A stretch of DNA of 64,000 nucleotides from Takakia lepidozioides (Eukaryota > Streptophyta > Takakiopsida > Takakiales > Takakiaceae), in the NCBI GenBank assembly GCA_030704615.1, contig CM060733.1, positions 56,668,001 to 56,732,000 of the forward strand, read 5' to 3'. The notes beneath the pieces are model-generated. The model searched no databases and had not been told where the DNA came from. It was given only the letters and a program-made list of their open reading frames with translations. Below are positions 22,977 through 33,830 of the stretch, piece by piece. Positions within the stretch are counted from its first letter, which is position 1. Every line of letters starts with the position of its first letter. A program made the position numbers and the translations under genes.

Positions 22977-23872
22977 GTTCCCATCTCCTCCATTCAGAAT
23001 GTACAAAAGGTGGTGGCATTACCCTTATTTTGGTTTTGTAGTCAGTTGGTGCCTTGTCTTTATGCCTCCTTTTTGCGAAACTTCCGACCACCATGAGTGC
23101 TTAGTTTGAAGTGATATGGAATAAGATACCATAGAAATGGTGCCATGAGGTGTGCTCTCTGTGCATCCAAATAGGAGATAGAGGAACTGTAGAGAGTTGT
23201 GTATGCCCTACATTGTGCCTAGCATAGGCTTGTGTAGCCAGGAAAAGGAGGTGAGATATTGGACACAAGGAGATGGGAAGTGCATGGGAGATTCAAGGGG
23301 AAGAGGCTTATTTATGCAAACTCCGGTTGGCGTCATCTCTCTCTCTTTGCCTAAATGACGAGTTTTGAGCTTGGTGAGGATGTGGTTTAGCTCTTCAAGA
23401 GAGCGGGAGCTTGCAATGAGGAGGCACCTACATGTGTGGAGGAGGTGCCCACAGAGCGGAGGGAGATTGTTCATCCAAGGTCGCTCACATGCAGGTGTAT
23501 AGTACACAAGACACAGGGTGTATGCCAGGGTGTCCAAAATCCAACCTTCAACTTTGAGGCTAACTTGAACCAGAGGTTGCATGCTTGGTCACCTGTCAAC
23601 AAGAAATAGGGCAGCCTTGAGCTGAGTAGGGTATGTTGACCATACACTTAAGGACGTTTTCATGCTTGTAGGATGAATTTTTGAACTGAATTTATCTGTT
23701 AAAAAATCATTACAAAGCTTTAAAAACATGACATTTGGACAAGATTAGTGAATCTTAGGTCTACCTGAAGGAGAGGGGGTCCCAAACAAATGCTGATGAG
23801 CTCCATAGTGCATCCATAACCATTGGTACCTTATTATTTATACGTGTAAAACTAGGTTTGATTACAAAGAGA
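22977..23872. other. intergenic stretch without a recognised gene
   Basis: No conserved coding segment or repeat family member recognised. The first part should be the 3' untranslated region of the ENTH gene. Confidence 0.4.
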
Positions 23873-24490
23873 CTACCCGTACCCAGCGAGTTTATTTCCG
23901 GCTTGCAAAGCTGACAGAACGCCCGAGCATACACCGGCCGTCCTGCGGAGACTTTGTGATTTCCATCTCTCTTCCAGAACCATCGTTTCTGGCCAGAAGG
24001 AAGGAGGCCAATGCATCTTGTATCCATCCATTTCAAAGTATAGCTTCAACCTTTCTATGCCCGGCCTCTCCACTCTCCGATCCGCGGGCAGTGGTTTCAT
24101 TCTGCAAAAGGGGATTCTGGGTGGTTGTCCCTTCCGCAAGGAGTATGTGTGATTCAAGGCACTTGACGCCATCAGCTCGATAGCCTTTCTCCGCCGGTCC
24201 ACTGCTGTGAGGACACCATCGGCGGCTGCAGGGTCTGTGGACACCTCGGGCTGATCTTGGATTTCACCGGGCTCCTCATGAGTTCCACCGTGCAAGCTTC
24301 CAGCTCCAAGGTAAGGACGAGCATTGACGCTCATGGGACTTGCGTCCCCTGTGCGTGGAGGAGTAATGGCGCCTCTTCCCAACCCGCGCGAATGAGTGCC
24401 AACCCTTCCGCCACTCCGACCTCTCGTCGTAGACCTCCCTCTTCCCTCGCTTGTAGTTTGGGATGTGGAGACTATTCGGTGGCGAAGCAC
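23873..24490 (-). CDS. unrecognised open frame, low confidence
   Basis: The 205-codon open frame starts with an Arg/Gly/Ser-rich stretch (RGRSTTRGRSGGRVGTHSRG) and contains a more protein-like C-terminal half (RKAIELMASSALNHTY, ERLKLYFEMDG). I recognise no family. Arg/Gly-rich leaders are common in transposon Gag or RNA-binding proteins but also in GC-rich chance frames. No supporting splice sites or neighbours. Confidence 0.25.
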   Translation of the reverse strand: MLRHRIVSTSQTTSEGRGRSTTRGRSGGRVGTHSRGLGRGAITPPRTGDASPMSVNARPYLGAGSLHGGTHEEPGEIQDQPEVSTDPAAADGVLTAVDRRRKAIELMASSALNHTYSLRKGQPPRIPFCRMKPLPADRRVERPGIERLKLYFEMDGYKMHWPPSFWPETMVLEERWKSQSLRRTAGVCSGVLSALQAGNKLAGYG

Positions 24491-25183
24491 GCGCCCAACA
24501 GCTTGAGCGACCTATGCGTGAGGGTCCATTTTTTCGGACTGCTCATGCGAATGCTGGGAATGCTCCATCCTCTCCGAAGTCTTCTGAGGACAACTACAAA
24601 CTTGGAGAAGACTGCGGCAGGAGGACACGATGAGTGGAGAGGGGCGTGCAAGGGAGTTGAAGTGGAAGCACTGGGCAGGGCGATGTCGAACAAGGGGGAA
24701 GAAGACAGGAATTGTAAAGGCATCTCCTTTGTGAAACCATGCGGAAAAGTAGCCTCCAACGGGTCCCTAAGTTGGCGTTGACACACCCTTCTGCATCATT
24801 TGATTTCAAGTCCCATTACGATGAAGGCATGTGGCGAAATTTTGTTTGTGGAACGAATGGACATACGGTGTCCTTTCACTGCGTCACTTCCTTTGCCTTC
24901 CCACGTAAGTGCCCCGCCGAAACCTTTCTGCATCGTGATTCGCCAAACCGGCGATCCAATACGATGAAGGCAACTGGCGAACAACGATTGGCGCAACCAT
25001 GTGTCCTTTCAATGCTGGTACGACAGAAGAAGTTCCATCCCGAATACGCTCCTTCATCGACGAGAAGGGACGAATTACCAAAATCTTCATCCGCCAAGAG
25101 GCGTTATTATGAACGCGTTCCGTGCACCGAGGAATTTTAGATACCCAAAATCAGTAGCCGATGCACTTCCCTTCATGATGGTT

Positions 25184-25562
25184 GATATAATCGGCACCAA
25201 TTATATCCTTCCAGCGACTCGAATAATTGCCATCTATGCCCATTTCCTTTCATCGACAATGTTTAAAGGGTGTCATGCGCTATTTTCATGGGTAACAGTG
25301 GATATAATTGGCACCGATTATATCCTTCCAGGGACTACACTCCTTCAAATTGGCGCCGATTTACCTAAGGGACTTCGTATCTTGCGCATTTTCGAACGAT
25401 CATGGTATATATAGTCGGCGCCGATTATATCTTGCTGGGATATCTTGAAAATAAATCGGCGCCGAATTACTTCAGAGACCTGTTGACAGATTATCCGGAG
25501 AACCAACAATAGTGCTGGCATCCTTCTAGGGACTTGGGCAATTATAATCGACGCCGGTTTAC
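25184..25562. repeat. cluster of six near-palindromes centred on GGCGCC
   Basis: Six related near-palindromes lie at 25184-25207, 25301-25324, 25347-25363, 25408-25431, 25448-25470 and 25540-25562. The best members read like GATATAATCGGC joined to its own reverse complement, with a GGCGCC, GGCACC or GACGCC core. Some are followed by CCTTCCAG(C/G)GACT, showing they share a longer duplicated unit. Function unknown. The cluster ends 12 bp before an LTR end at 25575. Confidence 0.75.
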
Positions 25563-25574
25563 TGAAGGGGCACT

Positions 25575-25990
25575 TGTTGAGCGGCTTTTACTCACCCATC
25601 CCTTAGCTATCCGTGGTAGAAACTCCAAGATAGAAGAGTTGGAAATCTCTAAGTACTCAGCCCGCTCAGAACAATCAGTCATGACCTACAGCTAGTGTAT
25701 CATGGAGGTGTTCTTCTTCTCTCTACTTTGTTTACATTCATGATGTGGGACTCAAGCTTTAAATGTTTAAAATTATGCTACTGGTTGCTTATGCAACCTG
25801 CTAGTTCATTGCTCTAACTCTATCTACACATTCCACAACTTCTCTCTGGTCTCTCTACACATGTGAATGAGGAATAAGAATCTGCGTTAATAGTTGTGTC
25901 ATAAGTTAGGCCGAAGCCTTTCGTATCATTAAGTCTACACTACGAAGCCATCTCAACAACTTGCAAGCATCAAACTACACCCCCTCGTCT
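25575..25990 (-). mobile_element. 3' part of a diverged LTR (subtype C), cut by an inversion breakpoint
   Basis: Read on the minus strand this ends ...GAGTAAAAGCCGCTCAACA, matching the 3' end of the LTRs at 27621-28582 and 61503-62475 (...GAGTAAAAGCCGCGCGACA). The block coding the repeated phrase about CTTCTATCTTGGAGTT is shared. It stops at 25990/25991, where retroelement coding sequence of the opposite orientation begins. Its missing 5' part is found at about 30683-31064, exactly on the other side of the inverted block, which would make an LTR of about 0.8 kb. Confidence 0.7.
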
Positions 25991-25991
25991 C

Positions 25992-27582
25992 GGAGTTGCA
26001 GACAGTGCATGACAGGATGGCCATCCAATGTGCTACACCCACAACTATGCTTGACCAATCTACAATAGAAATAAACAGTCAAGCGGAAAGATGTACGAAG
26101 GCAGAGACAGAGAATGTTGAGCAAGTGAAACTCATTGTCGATATGAAGAATACAATCTGTCGCAATGAGGATACTTTCAAGCAATACAGGCAGGTTGAAG
26201 CTGACCAAGAGAGGCACATCCTGGAGTTGCAACAAACGGTCATGGCCAATAGAAATGAACTCTCTGTGGCTAACAAGGCTCGGAAGGAAGCCAATAATCT
26301 GGCTGCTGCATATGCGAGTTTGGTTGAACCTCATGCGAAGCGCATGGAGGCTTTACAGCAGCAGATAGATAAACTTTGGCTTTTCAGTCTTCTTCGCAGG
26401 GGGTGCAGGAGATATCAGTGGTACAAGAGCCAGTGCCACCAACACCACAACAAGTCACTGTGACAGTAGCTGACCCTGTTGTTACTACAGCCACACCACA
26501 GCCACCACAGCCTGAGGTATGGGGGGATGCTACTTTTAACCCATCGAAAACTCATGCTGCACGGGAGTACAGTCGGGCTATGATTATGCCCTTCAATCAA
26601 ATTCCCATTGTGTTGGATTTGGCTTGGAAGGAATTTAGTCCTCCACAGTCGTTGGCACATTACTACCAGATCATGCGCATTTGGCTGCCAGTGGCAACTA
26701 GGACTAAGGTTCTTCCGAACAATCGACCCATTGAGGATCATCACTTTGCGAGGTACTGGCATGAGGCAAGTACCATGTTGAAGGAATTAATTGCCTTCCA
26801 AGTTGTACATGGGTACATTTATACCAAGACCAAGGAAGTAGCAAGTATTGTCATGGGCTGCGGGTTATACTATGCTGCTTTTTTTCTGGCACGTTATCAC
26901 ATTGAGCAGCAGAAAATGCAATCGCGATTTCTGAGTTATTCCAGTGGGGATCATTGGGTCTTACCTTCAGTGCCACCTCATATGTACCTCTATGATGCAA
27001 AGGTGATGATGCAAAAGCACTCCCAACTTCGTTCATGGTTTCAAGCGGCCTGGAACAATTTGTCAACACAGAAATTCGGGCCTGACGATATTTTCTTTAA
27101 GGGCCATGAGGCATGGAAAAACTTGCACAATTCACAAGTCATTGGTACACCACTCACTTGGACAGACAAACAGTTCAGGGTCTTCACCAATTTTGCAATT
27201 CAGCGCTTACAACAAGTTTTACAGTTTAAACTTCCAGACATGGTGGGACCACATTGTATGCCCCAGAGGATTCCACAAAAAGTTCGGCCGTTAAAACACC
27301 TGAGAGGCGATGAGGATTCTGATACTATTGATTCTTCAGCGAACTCTTTTGACATGGCAGAGGACTATGCAATTCAAATGGCAGAGAAGAAGCGACGGGG
27401 GTCTCCTATGCCTGAAAGATTACCTCGATATCAGCCAAAGGAGGGACTAACATTTCTAGGTAGTGTTCAATCATCTCCATCAACCAGTGACAGAACTCGA
27501 GCTCGCACAAGGAGTCCTTCACGATACTCTAACCGTCAGAAGGGTGCTCGCTCACAAAGGTTTCCAAATCCTAAACAGTAAA
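25992..27582 (+). pseudogene. 3' half of the extra coding region (ORF3) of Tat/Athila-like element 1
   Basis: The first 470 bp continue a long coiled coil (TMLDQSTIEINSQAERCTKA, EADQERHILELQQTVMANRN). A frame change near 26375 then leads into a 401-codon frame ending at 27581. That frame has a Pro/Thr/Val-rich linker (PPTPQQVTVTVADPVVTTAT), an alpha-helical globular part rich in Trp and Tyr (VLDLAWKEFSPPQSLAHYYQ, MGCGLYYAAFFLARYHIEQQ), and a basic Ser/Arg-rich tail (RTRARTRSPSRYSNRQK). I do not recognise a known domain. The same segments occur at 40089-42446 in another copy. The position between integrase and polypurine tract is where Athila-type elements keep an env-like or other extra frame, but no signal peptide or membrane segment is evident. 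Confidence 0.65.
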
Positions 27583-27602
27583 CCGTGAGGACACGGCTTT
27601 TT

Positions 27603-27620
27603 GAGAGGGGGAGGGGTAAA
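27603..27620 (+). other. polypurine tract of element 1
   Basis: The purine run GAGAGGGGGAGGGGTAAA directly abuts the TGTTAGAGGG start of the LTR at 27621, as required for plus-strand priming. This fixes the LTR at 27621-28582 as the 3' LTR of a plus-oriented element here. Confidence 0.8.
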
Positions 27621-28582
27621 TGTTAGAGGGTTGCTTGGGACTTAGACGCTTTTACGGGATTTGTGGGGTACCCTTAATTTTTTACACAGACTGAGACTAA
27701 CAGGAGCCTTAGGGGTGACAGCAACAGGCTTTAAGGGGGGAGATACACAGCCCAACACAGTCCATCACAGCCCGACACAGTCAACACAGCCAGTCACAGT
27801 CAACACAGCCCGTCACAGTCCAACACAGCCAGTCACAGTCAACACAGCCCGTCACAGTCCGACACAGCCAGTCACAGCCCGATACAGCCGCCACAGCTTC
27901 GCACAGCCCTACACAGCCCGCCACAGCCTGATATAGCCAGTCACAGCTCGGCACAATTGGGGAACAGTTATCATTGGCAGGGAACGACGGTGAGGGGAAC
28001 GACATCTGAAAAAGGAACGTGTACTACAGGGATGACGGTTAGTTAGGAAAGCGGTTAGAACAGCTTGTAGGGGAAAAAACGAAGAAGCGGGGAGGTCTGG
28101 AATCACTACTTCTGGGCATCACGGGGGGGGGAATGAAGCAGAGAGCGCATCTCTGAGTAGAAAGAGGGAGAGCACGGGGTAGGAGGAGAACGATTTGTTG
28201 ATGCTTGATGAATGCAAGCAGTAGAGCTGTAATGTAGAGCAGATTAGAGACTCCATGGCTTCAGCCTGATACTTGATAGATATTAATCTGATACATACTT
28301 CATACTCACACTGTGTAGAGAGACCTGAGTGAAGCTGTGGAAATGAATGGATGGAACTTGATAGATTTCTGAAGCAAACTGATACTTAATTGCAGATAGT
28401 AAGGTAACTCGCTAACATGAATGTGGGAAGAAGTACAAATAGGAAACACCCCCATGATACACTAGCTGTAGGTCATGACTGATTGTTCTGAGCGGGCTAA
28501 GTGCTTAGAGAATTCCAACTCTTCTATCTTGGAGTTCCCACCTCGGATAGCGAAGCGATGGGTGAGTAAAAGCCGCGCGACA
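27621..28582 (+). mobile_element. 3' LTR of element 1 (subtype A, 962 bp)
   Basis: It begins TGTTAGAGGGTTGCTTGGG and ends GTAAAAGCCGCGCGACA (TG...CA ends). Its nearest relative in the window is the LTR at 61503-62475 (973 bp), sharing subtype-specific bases (GACGCTTTTACGGGAT, ACAGCAACAGGCTTTAAGGG). The U3-like part holds an array of CACAGCC/CACAGTC units (about 27738-27960). The five bases after it, ATATG (28583-28587), match the five bases before the LTR at 61503, so the two LTRs bound one original insertion. Confidence 0.85.
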
Positions 28583-29974
28583 ATATGCAGCCAAACTCAT
28601 CATCTTGGACATCCCTGATGGGTTGCCAGTCCTGGATGCCCATCCAGCGGGTGCTTGTCCAGGTTGGAATGCTTTTGATGAACGCTACTGGCGGTGGGTT
28701 TTCTCTTTTTGCAATTTCTTTCTGTCCGATGCAGGTGTTTTGGTGCTCATCCAGTCCATTGACCTTCGCTATCGCTGTGCATTTGCCAGCTATTTGAAAG
28801 CCTCCGGTATGAGGGTCGTGAAGACATGGAATTATGTTAACTGCATGTACATGACGAAGGGGGATCGTCCGGGAGAGATGGTAAATCTGCCTTCTTATTC
28901 CTCTTCTTGGTGGTTCTTGGATGGACTTGCATAAGTCGCTCAAATGAATATGTAGGGGCTTGGTTTTCAAGCTTCTTAGTTCCTTGTGGATGTCATGTTC
29001 GCAGACTCGTCTGTTTGAAGCTGTTTGTCTCGTCCGGGTGCATCCACCTACGACTCCAGCCAGGGAGTTCGCCATCACTCATGGGGGCAAGTTCATAGAC
29101 GAGAGGACAGATCCTCCCACGGATGACATGCACCACAACTACGTCGACAACAACGTGTGCTTGCGAAGGGGGAATGGGGTTCCTTGGAGAGGGGACAGGG
29201 AGAGGAGCCCAACTTTCATTCAAACGATTGTGGAGTGTTGCACCTACACCGACGCCAAAGTTCTGGATTTGTCAATGGGCACAGGTTCGTCTCTTCAATA
29301 TTCACATTTGATCGGGTTTGTTTGAGCTTGCACTTTCAGCACTTCCCACCGTTTCAAATGAGTCTTCAATGTCTGTTTCCTTCCTTCTATTCCATTGCAG
29401 GTGCTTTGTACCACGCTTGCAAGGCCAGTGCGCGACATCTCTTCGGGATTGAAGGGGATGTCGAGATTTACAAGAACCTCTTGATGGGTTTGGGTGGACA
29501 CACTTCTCAAGTCCTTCCGAAGCCCCTTCCCGGTGATATTGATACAGGGGAGACGTCCGACAAGGAGCTGGACTTTGCCTGTGAGTAAGTTCAACCTGTG
29601 GATGCTTGCATTCTTGTTTCAATACCCATAATCACTGTTCTTAAGGCAAAGTGCACATGGGAGACAACCTCTTTGTTGGACTTGTGCATTGCATCATTGT
29701 ATTCAAAATGGGTTTTTGTCGACTTGTGCAGGAGTCCGTGTGCTTCCACTGACCCTCCAGGGCTATCACACATTTTTTGGACTTGTTTCAAGTCCTCCTC
29801 AGTCTTACATGCTACCCATCTATGCGGAAGGCACTCGCAGCAAGCATGTCCGTTCATGGCACTCGCAGTCCAACCATCGACGGCCGTGGTAGAAGACGTG
29901 GTATTGGGGCCGGAATCTTTGTGGATGACATAGCACAAGAGGTCGATTCTGATTCTGATGACTATCACACTTGA
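28583..29974 (+). pseudogene. 3' half of an amino-methyltransferase-like gene (exons after the element 1 insertion)
   Basis: The frame starting at 28583 continues exactly the codon interrupted at 61502 (see 60700-61502). It reads AAKLIILDIPDGLPVLDAHP, then AFDERYWRWVFSFCNFFLSD; an intron of about 28880-29003; an exon through WRGDRERSPTFIQTIVECCT and KVLDLSMGTG (to about 29283); an intron; then ALYHACKASARHLFGIEGD (about 29401-29587); and probably a last exon after about 29731. The order of a degenerate catalytic-loop region (ILDIPDG where active enzymes have D/S-PP-Y/W) before an FxGxG-like SAM-binding segment (DLSMGTG, then FGIEGD) fits beta-class DNA N4/N6 amino-methyltransferases. The final exon frame is ambiguous. 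Activity is doubtful and the gene is split. Confidence 0.6.
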
Positions 29975-30307
29975 TATCAAGTTTTCTTTTACTTTTATTT
30001 GAGGCCTATTTTGAAATGGGATGGTTGTGTGTCCTTGTTGTCCTGTTTGCAATGTGTGCGTGGGATGCAAATTCCTGGGAACAAACTATCATTGGAGATG
30101 GGGGTTGCATGGAGTGCCCGGATTGGTCCTTCAATCTCTTTGGTGTTTTCCGGAGCTCACAGGCTTGTGTGCATTGCATAAACAAACAAACGTCTTTGGT
30201 TTGGGCAGTGCATTCTCGCATCATTTGCTCCTTGGTCTCCAGGCCATTCCTGCCAGAAGAATGCTTGGTAAATCCATCGCGTTAAAGTCCACGTGATCAA
30301 AGATCGT

Positions 30308-30450
30308 TCAGGCATTCTTCTGGTGAGCATCCATGATGCTCCCGCACATACCATACATGTTCGCAAGGGTGGTGAGTAAGAAAACATTTTGCAGGGATCT
30401 GCTTTGGATGATGTGAGTGTGCACCTGCTCACGACGTAGGCACATTCCAA
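30308..30450 (-). pseudogene. short PPR fragment
   Basis: On the minus strand a single PPR-like stretch reads REQVHTHIIQSRSLQNVFLL followed by TLANMYGMCGSIMDAHQ, the same segment that opens the larger PPR loci in this window. Flanking motifs are absent, so it is a small displaced piece. Confidence 0.65.
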
Positions 30451-30682
30451 TGCAAGGGCTTGGTATGTTAATAACGTCTAAATGGATACAATGGATAGAT
30501 ACAATGGATGTAACACATCCAGTCTGCATTCCCTTGAAAGGGCTGATCAACCCGTGGTAATAGGTGACACCCGCGGAAATAGGCCCTTTATGCATGCTGA
30601 CGTGGCGTGAGCCTGTGCTGGGCTCACGGGCTCCTGGGCTCACAGGCTCACGGAATAGCACCCCCCACCTTTGCCCTGTGTG

Positions 30683-31064
30683 TTTAATACATGGCCAAAT
30701 GGCGTCTAATGAGGTCTTGATATTATCCTTAAGCTCAAAACGTATTTATCAAGATCTGCTTAGTCATGTACTCTTACAACAGCTTTACACAGGTCACAGG
30801 GTCATTGCAGTCAACGATCTGTGGGACCTCATGACTGTGCCGTCACAGCTCCTCACAAGTCACAGGGCGCTGTTATCACGGGAGAAGAACAGGAACGCGG
30901 GAACATCACTAACAAGGGGACACAATATAGTTACGAGCTGTCTGGCGGTTAGAGGCTCACTGTTAGTTAGGCGGTTATAGCTTGTAGGTAGAAGAGGCAG
31001 CGAGGAGAGTGGAAGGGGATCACTTTAGGGAGGACTTCTTGATCGCATGGACTGGGAGTACACG
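30683..31064 (+). mobile_element. 5' part of the diverged LTR (subtype C), cut at the inversion breakpoint
   Basis: This segment has the LTR's internal landmarks in the right order: a weak CACAGG/CACAG repeat zone (about 30785-30870), GTTAGTTAGGCGGTTATAGC, TTGTAGG and GGATCACT...GGAGGACTTCTTG. These match the order GTTAGTTAGGAAAGCGGTTAG, TTGTAGGG and GGATCACTACTTCTGG in the LTR at 61503. Similarity stops at about 31064 where minus-strand ORF3 begins. The 5' boundary (TGTTTAAT at about 30683) is uncertain. The continuation is at 25575-25990. Confidence 0.6.
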
Positions 31065-32780
31065 GTATGTAGTGCATTCACTTTTGCAACTTGCTTTCAT
31101 GCTTCACCTGCATTTGGTATAGCTGTTGTTTATGTGCTTCGTGCAACTGGTCTTGCGCGAGGCCTGCCTCAATCAATTGTTCCTTGGCCAATTGCAAAAC
31201 AGCTTTTGTACTCTCTAAGTCTTGCTGTATCTTGAGAGTAACCTCCTCATCTACCTTGTTTGCACACTCAGTGGCAAGTCGAGCCTCAAACTCCTTCCTG
31301 AGTTCCTCCCTCAAAGCTGCCAATTGGGTAGTTGGAACATGGGATTTGACATAAGTGCCCAACAAATTAAGTGTCCTGCTTATGGAACTCATAAGCATGG
31401 CCTATTGAGGGTCATCATGGTGAGCTTGCTGCTATTCTCCCTGATCCTCAACAGTGTGATGCCTCACAAACCATTCAGGCCATTGCCCCACCAGATTTTC
31501 TTCCTGAACCACTTCATCCGTCACAGGTGCTGCAGTGTCTTGACATTCTACCTGTGGTACCTCCGTCACAGGTGTGTGTATTATATGCACAGCAGGGTTT
31601 CCCCTGGACAACCGCTGCACCTCTGCAAATCTTTGTTTCCCTGACCAAACCAGAATTTTCATAGAGAAGGTCCCCCTTCTCAATTTCTGCCACCACCTGT
31701 TCTGTAGTGGGGATATCTAACCCTTCTTTCTCCAAATCAATTATTTGTTGTGGAACTGCATGGACAACTTGTGGTAACTCTGTGACAAGCCGATCATCTG
31801 GCTGTGATGGCTGTGATACTGAAGTAACTTCCTCTTCCCTCTCTGAAGGCCCTACTTCCAATAATAGCACTCTCTGTGCTGCTGTGCCCCTTCCTGCACA
31901 AGAGCTTGGGAAACATTATCATGCGGTTTCCGTGAAGCCAGTGGATCCGCCACTACAGTCTTTCCCCGCCTCTGTCTCTTAGTCTGGGGTTGCCCTGCCA
32001 GTCCACCCTCACTGTGTGAAGAGCCTTGCTCTTCCATTGTAGTGGTTTCGGCCTCAAACACTCCCATCTCCTTTCTTTCCCGAGCATCAAGTATGCAACA
32101 ATCAAGAATTATTTGAGCAATGATTGGGCCAGACACTATGATAGGAGACTTTGCGGCAGTGCCTTGTAATCTCCCTCTACCAGCCCTGGGTACACGGCCT
32201 TGGTACAAGCATAACCCTGAGTTTTAAATAAACTTCCTTCTTGGAATAAGTCCCCTATTTGCAGTCTTGCCCTGTGCTCCTCCACATGCACCTGACCTGA
32301 TGGCAATTCAAACAATTGCTGTAGGTATAGGGGAGTAATTACTAATTCAACTCCCTTCACCGTTGTTGCTCCTGTCCTAGGCTCAAAGTTCTGCAAGAAT
32401 TGTAACATGTACTGCCTATGGTGCAATGTCCAATCTTTGCTTTGCAATCCTTCTAATCGCAGCTCCTTCAGTAACTGTACCGCCTGTGGAGTAGCAATTG
32501 TTTGTTTCTGCAGGATTGTGGTGCTCTTCACCCTGATTTCTTCCATTCCTCTCACTCTCTTCATTCTAGACCCACAGAAAGGTTTTGGCTGTAACAATTG
32601 AAGAAATGCCTGCAGGGCACAAAGCATAAACGTATGGTTGCCACAAAATGCTATGGGTAATTTCTTGTAAGCCTGCGGGGCTTGCAAGCATCGATTAAGA
32701 GAAAAGATACTCTCTGTTCTTCTATCCCCGTGCCACTGCGTAAGTAGTATCGCGAGCATATAGTCTGTTAGTTTCTCCAT
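31065..32780 (-). pseudogene. 5' half of the extra coding region (ORF3) of element 1
   Basis: It starts at 32780 (MEKLTDYMLAILLTQWHGD) just where the integrase-tail frame ends. The first 200 residues look globular (YKKLPIAFCGNHTFMLCALQ, WTLHHRQYMLQFLQNFEPRT, GVELVITPLYLQQLFELPSG). An acidic Gln/Glu/Ser-rich part follows (31432-31870, with frame changes), then the start of a coiled coil (LREELRKEFEARLATECANK, IQQDLESTKAVLQLAKEQL). It ends at 31065 in mid coiled coil. The next codons are found at 25992 on the plus strand. The copy at 41268-43480 shows the uninterrupted order. Function unknown. Confidence 0.65.
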
Positions 32781-33830
32781 AGCTTCAAAGCTATAGCATT
32801 GATGGTCTGTCCTTGAAGACGCCCGTTACTTGGAATGACGCCGACTCTTGCGCTTAAAATCCCTCCAATTTCTTGATCCTGCTTCTGGCTTATGATTGGC
32901 TGTAACCGCTGTGACTGGATTTTAGATTTAATTTCCTTCCATGGATTTTCCACTCTGGACTGTCCACTAGGATAGCACATGTGACATGGATTTCGCTTTT
33001 CGGTATTTTTAAAGGGTTCCGTTACCCTTTCCCCGTATTCATTAATGGGCCCATAATAAGTTAATGTGCCGGTAGGTACTTTGACGGCCATTTTGTGTCT
33101 TCTTCCTTGATGACACTTGGCTTTACACTCCATGTCCGGCTGTGTGTCTCGCCCTGGCGTCCACGAGTCTATTTTTAAACGTGCCTCCGTCCACTTTTCC
33201 GCCGGCCACTCTCCGGATGTTAACCCACGTCCACATGTCACGGATCCTATGGACTGTGTAACCCCGGTAGGCTGTGTTGAGCTGTGACAGGCTGTGTCAT
33301 ATTGTGGTACGCTGTGATAGGCTGTGTTGCACTGTGGTAAGCTGTGATAGGCTGTGACACGCTGTGGTAGGTTGTGATAGGCTGTGTCACGCTGTGATGG
33401 GCTGTGATAGGCTGTGTCACGCCGTGATGGGCTGTGATAGGCTGTATTGCGCCGTGATGGGCTGTGTAGGCTGTGATGGCTGTGATAGGTTGTGTCACCC
33501 TTGTACTGCCCGCCCTGGTCATATACGCTCGGCCTAGCGACAAGTGCTCCATACTCCGTTGGTATCACTGGCGCAGCCCGTGACTGCTTCTGCATTTCAA
33601 CATGCAAATCATGCTGCAATGGTTTGTCATGGATACCACTGTACCCCTTCAACTTATTGGCATTAACTCTTCCCAGCATCTCTTTGTTAATGGTTTGTAA
33701 TATGGCGGTGTTGTTATCATACATTTTTTGTATGACATAAGGCCCTCTCCATGGTGATTTAAGCTTAGAAGCTTTAATCTTTCCCTTCTTCTACAACCAG
33801 AGAACCAAATCTCCCGTCTTAAAAGTCTTT
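32768..33830 (-). pseudogene. integrase C-terminal GPY/F module plus long repeat-coded tail
   Basis: Minus-strand sequence after the integrase reads WRGPYVIQ, then MYDNNTAILQTINKEMLGRV and NANKLKGYSG, a typical GPY/F module of Ty3/gypsy integrase C-termini. A stop near 33793 separates it from the core. The frame then runs on for about 270 residues. At about 33255-33500 it contains a tandem array of TATCACAGCC-like units, translated as repeated RDTAYHSPSQ-like phrases. The same CACAGCC unit builds the U3 arrays of the LTRs. A Lys/Arg-rich end follows (KEIKSKIQSQRLQPIISQ). The tail may be a late addition to Pol. Confidence 0.65.

Noticed and set aside
27661-27936. Open frame coding a Thr/Gln/His repeat peptide (TQPVTVNTARHSPTQ)
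   Set aside because: It is a translation of the LTR array and is not conserved in frame between LTR copies.
27738-27960. Regular short repeats that could suggest a CRISPR-like array
   Set aside because: The units are adjacent, very short (about 8-12 bp), variable and lie inside LTRs of a plant retroelement; there are no unique spacers of constant length.
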